Assembly: GCF_027594825.1 (NCBI RefSeq)
Contig: NZ_CP088930.1
Coordinates: 4,773,019-4,837,018 of the forward strand
Reading direction: 5' to 3'
From: Serratia liquefaciens
Lineage (GTDB): Bacteria; Pseudomonadota; Gammaproteobacteria; Enterobacterales; Enterobacteriaceae
Length of the DNA stretch: 64,000 nucleotides
Positions 48,429-58,465 of this stretch are shown here, one piece after another. The notes under the pieces were generated by a model. The model was not told the origin of the DNA. It did no database searches and worked only from the letters and a program-made list of their open reading frames with translations. Position 1 is the stretch's first letter, and the number at the start of each line of letters is the position of its first letter. The position numbers were made by a program, and so were the translations under genes.

Positions 48429-50483
48429 ATGGAACTTAAAGCGACATCGCTGGGGAAACACCTGGCTCAGCATCCTTATAACCGTGTGCGGTTGCTGCAC
48501 GCCGGGGTCGAGGTGAGCGGTGAAAAGCATGAATATCTGATTCCTTTCAATCAGTTGATTCAGGTTAGATGCAAGCGTGGCATTGTCTGGGGTGAGCTGG
48601 AGTTTGAGCTGCCGGATGAAAAAGTGGTGCGCCTGCACGGGACTGAATGGCAGGAAACTCAGCGTTTCTATCATTATCTCCAGCAGGCCTGGCAGCAATG
48701 GAGCGCGGAGATGAGCGAAGTCAGCGCCGGCGTTTTGCAGCAACAGGTCGAACATATTCAGCGTATTGAGCAGCAGGATAAGTGGTTTAAGAAATCCGAA
48801 CTGGGCAAATTGCAGCAACAGATTCGCCAGTCTTTCGGTGCTTTGCCAATGCCGGTTGCACGGCTGGAGGGATTTGACAACTGTCGGGAAGATTATCAAC
48901 TCTGCCGCCAATGGCTGCAGCACGGGTTGCCAAGCGTGGATCAGCGTAACCGGCAGTGGACCGAACGGATGCTGGAGACGCATCAGGATTTCTTCCAGAG
49001 CATAGAAAGCTCACCGCTGAACGATTCGCAAAGTCGCGCCGTAGTTAACGGTGAAGACTCGGTGTTGGTATTGGCCGGCGCGGGCAGCGGAAAAACCTCG
49101 GTATTGGTGGCGCGCGCAGGTTGGCTGCTGCGTCGTCAGGAGGCTGAACCCGGACAAATACTGCTGTTGGCATTCGGTCGCCAGGCGGCGGAAGAGATGA
49201 ACGAACGTATTCAGGAGCGGCTGGGCGGCGTGGCCATCCAGGCCAAAACCTTCCATGCGCTGGCGCTGCAGATTATCCAACAGGGCAACCGCAAGGTGCC
49301 GGCAATCAGTAAACTGGAAACCGACAGCAAGGCCCGGCGAGCTTTGCTGATTGCCCATTGGCAGCAGCAGTGCGCAGAAAAAAAAGCCCAGGCCAAAGGC
49401 TGGCGTCAATGGTTGATAGAAGAGTTGGAATGGGAAGTGCCCGAAGGCGATTTTTGGCAGGACAAGCGCCTGGCGGAGCGGCTGGCCGGCAGGCTAGAAC
49501 GCTGGTTGGGCCTGATGCGCATGCACGGCGGTAGCCAGGCGGAAATGATCGAACAGGCGGATGAAGAGATCCGTGACCTGTTCTCAAAACGCATTCGCTT
49601 GATGGCGCCTTTGCTCAAGGCCTGGAAAGGAGCGCTGAAAGAGGAAGGGGCGGTGGACTTCTCAGGCCTGATCCATCAGGCGGTCAATATTTTGGAGAAA
49701 GGTCGGTTCGTCAGCCCGTGGAAGCACATCCTGGTGGACGAGTTTCAGGACATTTCACCCCAGCGTGCGCAATTGCTGGCGGCGTTGCGTAAACAAAATA
49801 AACAAACCTGCCTGTTTGCGGTGGGTGACGATTGGCAGGCCATTTACCGCTTCAGCGGGGCCGAGCTGACGTTGACCACCGCCTTTGCCGAAAACTTTGG
49901 CGAAGGTGCCCAATGTGCACTCGATACCACTTACCGTTTCAACGATCGTATCGGTGAGATCGCGAACCGTTTTGTGCAACAGAACCCGCATCAGCTGAAA
50001 AAACCGTTGAACAGCCTGAGCAAGGGCAATAAGAAATCGGTGGTTTTATTACCGAATGAGCAGCTTGAAAATCTGTTGGACAAGCTGAGCGGTTATGCCA
50101 AGCCGGATGAGCGCATTCTGGTGCTGGCGCGCTACCACCATTTGAAACCGCAGGCGCTGGCAAAGGCGGCGACCCGCTGGCCAAAACTGACCCTCGAGTT
50201 TATGACCATTCACGCCAGTAAAGGGCAGCAGGCGGAGTACGTAATCATCGCCGGTTTGCACCAAGGCAGCGACGGTTTTCCGGCGGTTGCGCGTGAGTCG
50301 GTATTGGAGGATGTTTTGTTGCCGCAGCCGGAAGATTTCCCGGATGCCGAGGAGCGGCGACTACTGTATGTCGCGCTGACTCGCGCCAAGCATCAGGTCT
50401 GGTTACTGCAGGATCGTGAACGTCCGTCGGTCTTTGTTGAACAACTGCAGGATCTCGGCGTTCCTGCACAGAAGAAGCCTTAA
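48429..50483 (+). CDS. helD: DNA helicase IV
   Basis: A 684-residue superfamily 1 helicase, equal in length to E. coli HelD. Walker A is GAGSGKTSVL near residues 218-227. Further motifs are ILVDEFQDISPQRA (motif II), VGDDWQAIYRFSGAEL (motif III), LTLEFMTIHASKGQQAEYV (motif V) and RRLLYVALTRAKHQVWL (motif VI). It unwinds DNA 3'-5'. The N-terminal 200 residues are the helicase IV-specific extension. It converges on mgsA. Confidence 0.95.
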   Translation: MELKATSLGKHLAQHPYNRVRLLHAGVEVSGEKHEYLIPFNQLIQVRCKRGIVWGELEFELPDEKVVRLHGTEWQETQRFYHYLQQAWQQWSAEMSEVSAGVLQQQVEHIQRIEQQDKWFKKSELGKLQQQIRQSFGALPMPVARLEGFDNCREDYQLCRQWLQHGLPSVDQRNRQWTERMLETHQDFFQSIESSPLNDSQSRAVVNGEDSVLVLAGAGSGKTSVLVARAGWLLRRQEAEPGQILLLAFGRQAAEEMNERIQERLGGVAIQAKTFHALALQIIQQGNRKVPAISKLETDSKARRALLIAHWQQQCAEKKAQAKGWRQWLIEELEWEVPEGDFWQDKRLAERLAGRLERWLGLMRMHGGSQAEMIEQADEEIRDLFSKRIRLMAPLLKAWKGALKEEGAVDFSGLIHQAVNILEKGRFVSPWKHILVDEFQDISPQRAQLLAALRKQNKQTCLFAVGDDWQAIYRFSGAELTLTTAFAENFGEGAQCALDTTYRFNDRIGEIANRFVQQNPHQLKKPLNSLSKGNKKSVVLLPNEQLENLLDKLSGYAKPDERILVLARYHHLKPQALAKAATRWPKLTLEFMTIHASKGQQAEYVIIAGLHQGSDGFPAVARESVLEDVLLPQPEDFPDAEERRLLYVALTRAKHQVWLLQDRERPSVFVEQLQDLGVPAQKKP

Positions 50484-50488
50484 GCTTA

Positions 50489-50510
50489 AGGCCTGGCGGA
50501 AACCAGGCCG
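50489..50510. terminator. Hairpin between helD and mgsA
   Basis: GGCCTGG-cggaaa-CCAGGCC is a 7-bp stem in the 33-bp gap between the convergent helD and mgsA stops. It has no clear T tract, so termination is only inferred. Confidence 0.5.
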
Positions 50511-50516
50511 CGAGCG

Positions 50517-50975
50517 TTACTTCAGGCGATCCTGCAAATAGCGCTGATAGTCAGGAATGGCGATTTCCACTTCACGTTTGAAGAGCGAAGAATCGATCAG
50601 GAAATCCGCCGTTGAGCGGTTGGTGGCGACGGGAATGTTCCAAACCGTCGCCAGACGCAGCAGGGCTTTCACATCCGGATCGTGGGGAACCGCATTGAGC
50701 GGATCCCAAAAGAAGATCAGCATATCGATTTTGCCTTCGGCAATCAGCGCGCCAACCTGCTGATCGCCTCCCATCGGGCCGCTTAACATGCTCTGCACCG
50801 GAATGCCGCTGGCACGCTGGATCAGGTTACCGGTAGTGCCGGTGGCATACAGTTGATGGTGTTCAAGGACAGATTTGTTTTCTTCAACCCAGGCAAGCAG
50901 GGCTTGTTTACGGTGATCGTGCGCCACCAGCGCAATGTGTTTGCGCGCGGCGATAGTGCGGGTAGTAAATTCCAT
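50517..50975 (-). CDS. mgsA: Methylglyoxal synthase
   Basis: A 152-residue enzyme that converts dihydroxyacetone phosphate to methylglyoxal and phosphate, a bypass used under phosphate limitation or sugar-phosphate stress. Phosphate-binding and catalytic residues are in [25 protein letters not shown] and [14 protein letters not shown]. The catalytic Asp is in [18 protein letters not shown] and the His follows. The length equals the E. coli enzyme. Confidence 0.96.
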   Translation of the reverse strand: MEFTTRTIAARKHIALVAHDHRKQALLAWVEENKSVLEHHQLYATGTTGNLIQRASGIPVQSMLSGPMGGDQQVGALIAEGKIDMLIFFWDPLNAVPHDPDVKALLRLATVWNIPVATNRSTADFLIDSSLFKREVEIAIPDYQRYLQDRLK

Positions 50976-51095
50976 CTCGATGTCCTTCGCTAATCAGGGG
51001 ATGTGCGACAGATTACTGAAACTGTTTTTCACTGCCTAGCGTTTACACCTGAAAATGCGAAGAAAGCGCGCCTTTAAATAAAGGCGCCGGCAATC

Positions 51096-51767
51096 TTAAC
51101 GCACGGGCTGTTTATTCGCCCAATGGAGGAAACGCTTCTGCGTCTCTTTGTCCGCCTGCTGGAACCAGTATTGCAGCATCTGTTCGGAAACGTTTTCACC
51201 CTTTAAAGTTACCGTGGGGGAGTTTAAAGCGGCACTGGCGAGGGGAGAGGAAGGCGTGGCCGCACGCACCTGGGTGAAAGCCGGCACCGAGGCCGGGCGG
51301 TTTTGACTGTTGTAGTCCGCCATGACTTTTTCCAAATCGACGCTGAGCGTGGCACCGTCGGCGTGCAGCACGTCGTGTTTCATCGCCAGCGCGTTACCGT
51401 TCTTATCAATCACTTGATAGTTGAGCGTTTTATCGAATCTTTGGCCATCCCGTACATTTTCAATACGCGGCAGCTCAATGGCAACGGAGCTGACATTCTG
51501 CGTACTGAAGGTCGCGATAAGCGGTGGGGAGGTATAGGCAGTTTGCTCGTGCTGCCCTGAGCGTACAGACTTCGCCACTTTAAACAGCAACTGATGTTGC
51601 CCGCCATCCAGCTCCAGGCTGTCGGCACCTTTTAACAACGCTCCTGTCATTTTCTTGCCGTCGACCACCAGCAGATCGATGTCCGGGGAGAGTTTCAGGG
51701 TCGTAGCCACGGCAGGCATGCTGATACTGATGCTGAGCAGCCCCGCAACCATCAGACCAAATTTCAT
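51096..51767 (-). CDS. yccT: YccT (CsgI), DUF2057 periplasmic protein
   Basis: A 223-residue exported protein with a clear signal peptide (MKFGLMVAGLLSISISMPAVA). The start at 51767 follows AAGGAGATAACC; the longer upstream frame lacks a signal. The DUF2057 core begins with TTLKLSPDIDLLVVDGKK. The Salmonella homologue was reported as an inhibitor of curli assembly and named CsgI; whether that applies here is inference. It stands alone between mgsA and yccU. The 261-bp gap upstream, up to yccU, is A/T-rich with no gene seen. Confidence 0.88.
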   Translation of the reverse strand: MKFGLMVAGLLSISISMPAVATTLKLSPDIDLLVVDGKKMTGALLKGADSLELDGGQHQLLFKVAKSVRSGQHEQTAYTSPPLIATFSTQNVSSVAIELPRIENVRDGQRFDKTLNYQVIDKNGNALAMKHDVLHADGATLSVDLEKVMADYNSQNRPASVPAFTQVRAATPSSPLASAALNSPTVTLKGENVSEQMLQYWFQQADKETQKRFLHWANKQPVR

Positions 51768-52028
51768 GGTTATCTCCTTATAAGTGGCATCGCTATTAGT
51801 GTTGAACACGCCATAGACTGTGTCAAAATTTTTCAGCATTACGGTTTGGTTTACAAATGTACATATTTATTTTCATTTGGACATTTATTCAGGCCGAATA
51901 TGCTGGCAGTGACAGCATCAGACCGCAAAAGTGGCCGGGAGTTTCCACGTGGCTGCGTTTAGTCGATTTAAAGCCGATAGAGTACACTGGGAACAGGGAA
52001 ATCCCCCGTTGATGATTGGGAGCCGAAC

Positions 52029-52442
52029 ATGCAAGACCACGAGATTGCCGACCTGCTCAAGCAGGTGAAAACCATTGCGCTGGTGGGTGCCAGCGATAAT
52101 CCGGCGCGGCCGAGCTATGGTGTGATGGCGTATTTGCTGTCTCAGGGATATCAGGTAACGCCGGTCAGCCCCAAGCTGTCCGGGCAAACACTGCTTGGCC
52201 AGCAGGCCTATGCCACGCTGAAAGACATTCCGCATCCGGTGGACATGGTTGATGTATTCCGTAATTCAGAGGCGGCGTATGGCGTAGCGCAAGAGGCGAT
52301 TGCGATTGGCGCCAAGGCGTTATGGCTGCAAATTGGCGTTATCAATGAGCAGGCCGAGGCGTTGGCACGTGAGGCAGGATTGAAGGTGGTGATGGATCGT
52401 TGCCCCAAAATCGAGATCCCTCGTCTGGGTCTGGAGCGCTAA
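52029..52442 (+). CDS. yccU: YccU, CoA-binding-domain protein
   Basis: A 137-residue Rossmann-fold protein of the CoA-binding family, with the nucleotide-binding turn [18 protein letters not shown] at residues 13-30 and YPV-type features replaced by [11 protein letters not shown]. Its C-terminus [17 protein letters not shown] is conserved. The ligand and role are not established. It converges on hspQ. Confidence 0.9.
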   Translation: MQDHEIADLLKQVKTIALVGASDNPARPSYGVMAYLLSQGYQVTPVSPKLSGQTLLGQQAYATLKDIPHPVDMVDVFRNSEAAYGVAQEAIAIGAKALWLQIGVINEQAEALAREAGLKVVMDRCPKIEIPRLGLER

Positions 52443-52454
52443 AAGCCGGTAAAA

Positions 52455-52484
52455 GAAAAGGCCTGACAAATGCCAGGCCCTTAT
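52455..52484 (-). terminator. Terminator of hspQ (convergent with yccU)
   Basis: GGCCTG-acaaatgc-CAGGCC is flanked on the minus strand by TTTTCTTTT, 25 bp past hspQ. On the plus strand the tract after the stem (cttatt) is weak. Confidence 0.75.
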
Positions 52485-52508
52485 TGGGTGTTTCTCAGGC
52501 CTGGCGAA

Positions 52509-52826
52509 TCAGTTGCGCAGGCGCGGGGCTTGGAGCTGGTGACGGATAGATTCCGCCAACTCGTCCAGTGAAGGTTGTTCAGGGTGGGCGTCCTGGGCTT
52601 CGCCATCCAGCTGTGCTTCCGCCAGATAGGTATGCACCGGTTGGCCTTCTTCGTCTTCCATCACCACGTGGTACCAAGGGGCGAAACGCAGATCGGTATT
52701 CGCCGCTATTTCATCGGCTTTAGGCTGTTCCATAGAGTATTCAGGGTCGATATCAATCACCACCCCCAAGTACCCCAGCAGCTTATGCCGAACCTGTTGT
52801 CCGATACCGAATTTGCTGGCAATCAT
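52509..52826 (-). CDS. hspQ: Heat shock protein HspQ
   Basis: A 105-residue protein of the hemimethylated-DNA-binding (YccV) family, equal in length to E. coli HspQ. It begins [21 protein letters not shown], and the conserved [22 protein letters not shown] follows. HspQ stimulates degradation of mutant DnaA and acts as a specificity enhancer of the Lon protease. The start at 52826 follows AGGAGG at proper spacing; upstream in-frame residues are not conserved. A heat-shock promoter is expected but was not placed. Confidence 0.94.
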   Translation of the reverse strand: MIASKFGIGQQVRHKLLGYLGVVIDIDPEYSMEQPKADEIAANTDLRFAPWYHVVMEDEEGQPVHTYLAEAQLDGEAQDAHPEQPSLDELAESIRHQLQAPRLRN

Positions 52827-52887
52827 GATGACCTCCTGAGAAACAGTGCCTTGTTCTCTATATGAGGGCAAAGCAGCGTATTTCAAG

Positions 52888-54078
52888 TTACATCACCCGA
52901 CACGCAAACCCTTTCAAATACAGCCCTTCTGGATAAGTCGCGATAACCGGGTGATCGGCAGCCTGACGATACTGCTCTATAAATTGTACATCACGCCCGG
53001 CATCTACAGCGGCATCGGCCAAAATTTTCTGGAACAAGTCGGTTGGCATCAGTCCGGAGCAGGAGAAGCTCAGCAAAATACCGCCCGGGTTCAGCAACTG
53101 CAGTGCCAACATGTTGATATCTTTGTAACCCCGGCAGGCGCTGGCCAGTTGGTTTTTATTCTCGACGAACTTTGGCGGATCCATAATGATCAGATCGAAT
53201 TTTTCACCCTGCGTACGGTAGGTGCGTAGCAGTTGGAACAAGTCATCGCGCACAAACTCGGCTTTGCTTAGATCCAGCCCGTTAAGTTCAACGTTTTGTT
53301 TGGCGATATCCAACGCTGCCTGCGACGTATCTACGCTGATCACCTGGGAACAACCGCCCATCAATGCAGATACCGCGAATGCGCCGGTATAAGAGAAGCA
53401 GTTAAGCACGCGGCGGCCGGCGGAATAGTTGCGGGCAGCCAGGCGGCTGTCGCGTTGGTCGAGGTAAAAACCGGTCTTGTGGCCCTGCTGAATGTCCACC
53501 AGCAGCTTCATGCCATGTTCGGTGATCGGCAACAGAGCAGGGGGCAGATCACCCAGTACCGGCCCTTGCGCCAACGGCAAGCCTTCTTTTTTACGCACCG
53601 CGACGTCTGAACGATCGTAGATGGCGCATTCCGGGTAACAATGCTGCAAGGCGGTAATCAGCGCAGCACGCTGATACTCGGCGCCGGCAGACAGCAATTG
53701 CAACACCAGGAAATTCTGGAAGCGATCGATAGTGATGCCCGGCATGCCGTCGGACTCACCGGCGATCAGACGGTAACCGTCCAACCCATCGCGCTTCGCT
53801 ACCCAATCACGCCAGCTTTGCGCCTGCTGTAAACGGCGGATGAAGAATTCGATGTTAACGTCTTCATCCTGCTGGAAAGTCCAGACACGGGCACGGATTT
53901 GCGACTCAGGCGAGTAGGCGCCGCGCGCCAGCCATTTGCCCTGGGCGTCGTGAATATCGATGGTTTCGCCGGACAGGGCTTTACCTTCAATACGTTGAAC
54001 GGCACCGGAGAAGACCCATGGGTGGCGACGGAGTAAGGACTTTTCACGTCCTTTGGCGAGAAACAGGCGTACGGTCAT
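52888..54078 (-). CDS. rlmI: 23S rRNA m5C1962 methyltransferase RlmI
   Basis: A 396-residue methyltransferase with an N-terminal PUA domain (residues 1-75, [20 protein letters not shown]) and a C-terminal SAM domain. The SAM loop is in [18 protein letters not shown] and the catalytic motif in [13 protein letters not shown]. The second catalytic Cys is in LSFSCSGLM. The length matches E. coli RlmI. It is divergent from acyP with about 90 bp between the starts. Confidence 0.96.
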   Translation of the reverse strand: MTVRLFLAKGREKSLLRRHPWVFSGAVQRIEGKALSGETIDIHDAQGKWLARGAYSPESQIRARVWTFQQDEDVNIEFFIRRLQQAQSWRDWVAKRDGLDGYRLIAGESDGMPGITIDRFQNFLVLQLLSAGAEYQRAALITALQHCYPECAIYDRSDVAVRKKEGLPLAQGPVLGDLPPALLPITEHGMKLLVDIQQGHKTGFYLDQRDSRLAARNYSAGRRVLNCFSYTGAFAVSALMGGCSQVISVDTSQAALDIAKQNVELNGLDLSKAEFVRDDLFQLLRTYRTQGEKFDLIIMDPPKFVENKNQLASACRGYKDINMLALQLLNPGGILLSFSCSGLMPTDLFQKILADAAVDAGRDVQFIEQYRQAADHPVIATYPEGLYLKGFACRVM

Positions 54079-54170
54079 AATTAAGAATGCTGCCAGCTAG
54101 GTAAAAAGAGTGACATTGCCGTGCGAACGCACAGAAAATGCCATAAACGAAATTCGATAAGGGGCCGATT

Positions 54171-54449
54171 ATGACACAAGTTTGCATTGCTGCGTATGTC
54201 TATGGCGTGGTGCAAGGGGTAGGGTTTCGCTACAACACCCAGCATCAGGCGACGGCGTTGGGGTTAAGCGGATATGCGCGCAATCTTGATGACGGCAGCG
54301 TCGAGGTGGTGGCCTGCGGCGAACAACCGCAGGTGGATAAGCTGGTGGAATGGCTGAAGAGCGGCGGCCCGCGTAGCGCACGTGTCGATCGCGTGCTGGT
54401 GGAACCGCGCGGTACGGCAGATTATCAAGGCTTCAGCATTCGCTATTAG
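54171..54449 (+). CDS. yccX: Acylphosphatase
   Basis: A 92-residue acylphosphatase that hydrolyses acyl phosphates such as 1,3-bisphosphoglycerate. The catalytic Arg is in [13 protein letters not shown] and the Asn in [14 protein letters not shown], as in the family. The length is standard. It sits between rlmI (divergent) and tusE (convergent, 4 bp away). Confidence 0.95.
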   Translation: MTQVCIAAYVYGVVQGVGFRYNTQHQATALGLSGYARNLDDGSVEVVACGEQPQVDKLVEWLKSGGPRSARVDRVLVEPRGTADYQGFSIRY

Positions 54450-54453
54450 CGTC

Positions 54454-54783
54454 TCAGATGCATTTTACCGGTTTCGGCAGACCGGCAATTTTCGTTGCCT
54501 GCTTGGCCGGGCCTTTGGGGAACAGCCGATAGAGGTAGCGGCTGTTGCCTTTCTCTTCGCCGTACTTCTGGGCCATGGCTTTGACCAACATGCGGATCGC
54601 CGGTGAAGTATTAAATTCCAGGTAAAAGCCGCGCACGAAGCGCACCACTTCCCAATGCGCCTCGGTTAGCGTGATTTCTTCCTGCTCGGCCAGCAGCGGC
54701 GCCAGGGCCTCGTGCCAGTCGGCGCTGTTTTTCAGGTAACCCTGTGCGTCAGTTTCAATAACCTGACCTTGATACTCCAACAT
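54454..54783 (-). CDS. tusE: Sulfurtransferase TusE
   Basis: A 109-residue DsrC/TusE-type protein that takes persulfide sulfur from TusBCD and passes it to MnmA for 2-thiolation of U34 in Lys, Glu and Gln tRNAs. The flexible C-terminal tail ends in VKCI with the penultimate active Cys. [20 protein letters not shown] is the family core. It is followed by acyP in convergent orientation. Confidence 0.95.
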   Translation of the reverse strand: MLEYQGQVIETDAQGYLKNSADWHEALAPLLAEQEEITLTEAHWEVVRFVRGFYLEFNTSPAIRMLVKAMAQKYGEEKGNSRYLYRLFPKGPAKQATKIAGLPKPVKCI

Positions 54784-54842
54784 ACTGCCTCGGTAACGGG
54801 TAATTCAGAACGGCCGTCAGTTTAGCAAACTTTTACCGCCGC

Positions 54843-54875
54843 AAAAAATAAAGCCCCGCCGGAGCGGGGCTTTGG
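54843..54875 (-). terminator. Rho-independent terminator of yccA
   Basis: AAAGCCCCGC-cgga-GCGGGGCTTT is a perfect 10-bp stem; on the minus strand it is followed by ATTTTTTGC. It lies about 20 bp past the yccA stop and before tusE. Confidence 0.88.
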
Positions 54876-54894
54876 GTATCACTTAGACGCCGAG

Positions 54895-55554
54895 TCAGTT
54901 GCTGCGCGCGAAGCCCAGAATGCTCAACAGGCTGATGAACATGTTGTACAACGAGACGTACAGGCTGACGGTGGCGCGGATGTAGTTAGTCTCGCCGCCG
55001 TGAATAATGTTGCTGGTTTCCCACAGGATGGCACCGGCGGAGAACAGGATAAACAGTGCGCTAATCGCCAGGTGCAGGGCAGGGATCTGCAGGAACAGAT
55101 TGGCGATAACCGCCACCAGCAGCACCACAAACCCTGCCATCATCATACCGGACAGGAACGACATATCCTTGCGGGTGGTCAGCACGTAGGCTGAACAGCA
55201 GAAGAACACCACCGCGGTGCCTCCCAGCGCCAGCATGATCAGGTCGCCGGCTCCGGTATTAATAAATGAACTGAGGATGGGGCCCAGGGCATAACCCATA
55301 AAACCGGTCAGTGCGAAGGCCGCCAGGATGCCGGCAGGGCTGTTAGCCAGCTTGTGGGTCAGGAACATCAGCCCGTAGAAACCGACCAGCATCAGCAGCA
55401 GGCCCGGCGCCGGTAGCCCCAGCATGGTGCTGGCGGTTGCGGTGAGCGCCGAGAAAGCCAGCGTCAGTGAAAGCAGAAAATAGGTGTTACGCAAAACCTT
55501 ATGCGTACTCAGCAATGAGTCGCGCGAGGAGGATGAGACGACAATACGGTCCAT
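54895..55554 (-). CDS. yccA: YccA, Bax inhibitor-1 family FtsH modulator
   Basis: A 219-residue inner-membrane protein with seven hydrophobic segments starting near residue 25 ([18 protein letters not shown]). It belongs to the UPF0005/BI-1 family. In E. coli YccA is a slow substrate and modulator of the FtsH protease and protects SecY during jamming. The N-terminus [20 protein letters not shown] is conserved. It is divergent from serT. Confidence 0.93.
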   Translation of the reverse strand: MDRIVVSSSSRDSLLSTHKVLRNTYFLLSLTLAFSALTATASTMLGLPAPGLLLMLVGFYGLMFLTHKLANSPAGILAAFALTGFMGYALGPILSSFINTGAGDLIMLALGGTAVVFFCCSAYVLTTRKDMSFLSGMMMAGFVVLLVAVIANLFLQIPALHLAISALFILFSAGAILWETSNIIHGGETNYIRATVSLYVSLYNMFISLLSILGFARSN

Positions 55555-55742
55555 AATGATCTCTCTTAGTCAGGTCATCACAAAATTAGTGACGATGATA
55601 GGCAGCGTAAGCGTTTGATTAAAGTTTGTTTACCAATCTTTACCCTTAGTTATCATTGCTGCAACCTTGAGCCGGAGTTGGCGGTTTCTTCAACGCTCAC
55701 GCGTCAGGTGCTGGTTTTTCGTTCGGTTGAACGGCCTTGGGC

Positions 55743-55771
55743 TTTACAAGCGGATCAGCTCTGTTTATAGT
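55743..55771 (+). promoter_or_regulatory. Promoter of serT
   Basis: A -35 TTTACA (55743-55748) and a -10 TATAGT (55766-55771) are separated by 17 bp, followed by the GC-rich discriminator TCGCCTCG typical of stringently controlled stable-RNA promoters. Confidence 0.75.
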
Positions 55772-55783
55772 TCGCCTCGTTGC

Positions 55784-55871
55784 GGAGGGGTGGCCGAGTG
55801 GCTGAAGGCAACGGTCTTGAAAACCGTCGACGGGAAACCGTTCCAGAGTTCGAATCTCTGCTCCTCCGCCA
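55784..55871 (+). tRNA. serT: tRNA-Ser (anticodon UGA)
   Basis: An 88-base class II tRNA with encoded CCA. The acceptor stem GGAGGGG pairs with CTCCTCC, with one G-T pair. The anticodon loop CTTGAAA sits on the stem ACGGT/ACCGT, giving anticodon TGA. The T arm AGAG-TTCGAATCTCT and the long variable arm CGGGAAACCG are those of serine tRNAs. It follows yccA, as serT does in E. coli. Confidence 0.98.
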
Positions 55872-55879
55872 TAAATTAT

Positions 55880-55910
55880 GACCCCGTGCTCTCTGAGCGC
55901 GGGGTTTTTT
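55880..55910 (+). terminator. Rho-independent terminator of serT
   Basis: ACCCCG/CGGGGT with an inner GCTC-tct-GAGC stem is followed by TTTTTT. It begins 9 bp after the tRNA. Confidence 0.9.
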
Positions 55911-55947
55911 GTTGGCTTTGAAACACGGCAGTCGCCGCCGTGAACCG

Positions 55948-55978
55948 ATAAAAAAACCGCCCCGGCTGGGACGGTTTG
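55948..55978 (-). terminator. Rho-independent terminator of the BCCT transporter gene
   Basis: AAACCG...CGGTTT with inner CCC/GGG pairs is followed on the minus strand by a run of seven T residues. It lies just past the transporter stop. Confidence 0.85.
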
Positions 55979-55994
55979 TCTGGCAAAGCAACCG

Positions 55995-57989
55995 CTAACG
56001 AACCAAATGCAGGAAGTGCAGGTGTTTCTCGTACTGGTCGAGAATATCGTGAATGATCTGTTCTTGCGTCCAGCCCATCACATCGTAATCCTGGCCCCCT
56101 TCCTTCAGGTGTACCTCACCGCGATAGTATTTATGTTCCTCGTCGCGTTCCTCATCTTTCAACCCCGCCAGAGCAAAGGCCGGTTGAATGTAAGCGCGCA
56201 GCCGCACTTCATAGACAAAGTTCAGATCTTCCCCTAAATCGACTTCGAAACGGATCCGATCGTCCTGGGTATCGTCAATCGAGGAGGTGGTGTTTTGCTT
56301 GGCCAATTCGGCTTCCACCAGCGTCATCGCCGGTTGGACCACTTCACCGACAAAGCGCTTTACCTGAGAACGCTTCGGGAAATAGGCAATATTGCGCAAA
56401 CGCCGTTGCCATGAGATCGGGTTGCGTGCGGCGGTCGGTGCAATGGTGGTCGTCGTCTGGCTGTCGCGTTTGTGGGCGTCGATCCGCAAGGCCTTTAATA
56501 GCCCGTAGATCGACACCAGCAGGATCATCGAGAACGGCAGGGCGCTGGCGATGGTCACGGTTTGCAATGCGCTTAAACCGCCGGCAATCAACAACGCAAT
56601 CGCCACCAGCCCCATCAGGGACGCCCAGAATATCCGCTGCCATATGGGTGTTTGATCCGAACCGCCCGAAGCCAGCGTATCAACTACCATCGCCCCGGAG
56701 TCTGCCGACGTGACGAAGAACACCACGACCATCGCCATGGCGATAAACGACAGAATATTAGAGAATGGGAAGTGCTCCAGGAAGTTGAACAACGCCAGGG
56801 CTACGTCGTTTTGCACCGTATTGGCCAGATCGCGCGCCCCTTCGTTCATGATCAAATTAATGGCGCTGTTGCCGAAAACGGTCATCCACAGCAGCGTAAA
56901 GCCCGCCGGAACGAACAACACGCCGGTAACGAACTCACGAATGGTGCGTCCGCGTGAAACGCGGGCGATAAACATGCCGACGAACGGCGACCAGGATAGC
57001 CACCAACCCCAATACAGCAGTGTCCAGCCCCCCAGCCAGTTGCTGGATTTGGGCTCGTAGGCATACAGGTTAAAGGTTTTATTGACGATATCGGAAAGAT
57101 AGCCGCCGGTATTTTCCACAAAGGATTTCAGCAACAGGACGGTTGGGCCGAGCGTACCCACCAGGACCAGCAGCAGCACCGCCAGGCCGAGGTTCAGTTC
57201 GGACAGAATGCGGATGCCCTTATCTAACCCGGACACCACCGACAGCGTCGCCAGCCCGGTGATCACCACGATCAGCACCACCTGCACCGTTGCATTGATC
57301 GGCAAACCGAACAGGTGGTTGAGGCCGGCGTTAACCTGCAACACGCCGTAACCCAGTGAAGTCGCGACGCCAAACACGGTACCTATAACCGCAAAAATAT
57401 CCACCGCATGACCAATCGGCCCGTATATGCGATCGCCGATAATCGGATAAAGCGCGGAACGCAGCGTCAAGGGCAGGCCATGGCGATAGCTGAAGAATGC
57501 CAGGATCAGCGCCACGATGGCATAAATCGCCCAGGCATGCAGGCCCCAGTGGAAGAAGGTTAGGCGCATGGCCTGTTTAGCCGCTTCCACTGTTTCCGGT
57601 GTCCCGGTCGGGGGAGAAAGATAGTGCATCACCGGTTCGGCGACGCCAAAGAACATCAGACCAATGCCCATACCGGCGGAAAACAGCATGGCAAACCAGG
57701 AAACATAGCTGAAGTCCGGCTGGGCGTGATCCGGCCCGAGCTTGATATTGCCGTAACGCGATAAACCCAGATAGGTCACGCTCAGCAGGATCAGGGCGAC
57801 CGCCAGAATGTAAAACCAGCTGGCGTTAGTGAAAATACCCTGTTGCAGCGTCTTGAACTTACGATCGGCTAACTCAGGATAGAAGGCGGCGAAGGCCACC
57901 AGGACGATGATTAAAGCGGCAGATATAAAAAATACCGGAGGATTGATATGGCTACGACGTGCCACAATTTCAGTGTCGTTTTGGCTCAT
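55995..57989 (-). CDS. betT: BCCT-family choline/betaine transporter (BetT-like)
   Basis: A 664-residue transporter of the betaine-choline-carnitine family with twelve expected membrane helices. The helix-4 signature GMGIGLMFFGVAEP and the aromatic substrate-site motif WTLLYWGWWLSWSPFVGMFIA, in outline, are present, as is FFVTSADSGAMVV. A long cytoplasmic C-terminal domain (from about residue 505) ends MGWTQEQIIHDILDQYEKHL, as in E. coli BetT, where it controls osmotic activation. Proton-coupled choline uptake is most likely; betaine is possible. No betIBA genes are adjacent. Two direct repeats lie just upstream. Confidence 0.85.
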   Translation of the reverse strand: MSQNDTEIVARRSHINPPVFFISAALIIVLVAFAAFYPELADRKFKTLQQGIFTNASWFYILAVALILLSVTYLGLSRYGNIKLGPDHAQPDFSYVSWFAMLFSAGMGIGLMFFGVAEPVMHYLSPPTGTPETVEAAKQAMRLTFFHWGLHAWAIYAIVALILAFFSYRHGLPLTLRSALYPIIGDRIYGPIGHAVDIFAVIGTVFGVATSLGYGVLQVNAGLNHLFGLPINATVQVVLIVVITGLATLSVVSGLDKGIRILSELNLGLAVLLLVLVGTLGPTVLLLKSFVENTGGYLSDIVNKTFNLYAYEPKSSNWLGGWTLLYWGWWLSWSPFVGMFIARVSRGRTIREFVTGVLFVPAGFTLLWMTVFGNSAINLIMNEGARDLANTVQNDVALALFNFLEHFPFSNILSFIAMAMVVVFFVTSADSGAMVVDTLASGGSDQTPIWQRIFWASLMGLVAIALLIAGGLSALQTVTIASALPFSMILLVSIYGLLKALRIDAHKRDSQTTTTIAPTAARNPISWQRRLRNIAYFPKRSQVKRFVGEVVQPAMTLVEAELAKQNTTSSIDDTQDDRIRFEVDLGEDLNFVYEVRLRAYIQPAFALAGLKDEERDEEHKYYRGEVHLKEGGQDYDVMGWTQEQIIHDILDQYEKHLHFLHLVR

Positions 57990-58004
57990 AGAATACCTTC
58001 TTGC

Positions 58005-58034
58005 TAGTCCGTTAGGGAATGGGATAGTCCGTTA
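58005..58034. repeat. Two 10-bp direct repeats, 20-bp period, upstream of betT
   Basis: TAGTCCGTTA occurs at 58005-58014 and again at 58025-58034. The 20-bp spacing puts both on about the same face of the helix, 16-45 bp before the transporter start. This suits binding by a dimeric or tandem regulator. The rest of the 476-bp gap (58035-58396) is A/T-rich and shows no gene. Confidence 0.5.
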
Positions 58035-58396
58035 AAACAACTCCATAAAAAGAGGGGCAAACAGGCTGCCCAAGAAATTAAACTCCGCGAGTATATAGAA
58101 AAATCGGGGCAATTTACATTTTTATGGTCAAAAAGGCTGTTTTAAGTGGTTTGGTTAGACGTTTTAGCTATATAAAAACATTGCGCCGAGAAAGGGTAAT
58201 TCACTCTTTTTGCAGGGAAAACCGGTGAAAAGGATCCTGCATGGTTTTCACTATGACAAAATGCGGGCAAAAACACGATCAGGCTGTGGGCAGGGTTTCT
58301 GAGATGGTTGAAGGGGGTTTTAGCGGCAGGTAGAGCAGATCATGATAGAAATCCCTATAACAGTGGCCTGAACCCGGAGGGATCTGCCGTTTACTA

Positions 58397-58424
58397 TTGA
58401 TCCGATCAAGCCAAGGGTTAAAAT
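58397..58424 (+). promoter_or_regulatory. Promoter of the small membrane-protein gene
   Basis: TTGATC (58397-58402) and TAAAAT (58419-58424) are 16 bp apart and lie 42 bp before the start of the 71-codon gene. Confidence 0.6.
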
Positions 58425-58465
58425 AGGTCCATTCGCTCGCGTTTAACGCTTTCATGGAGATAAAG

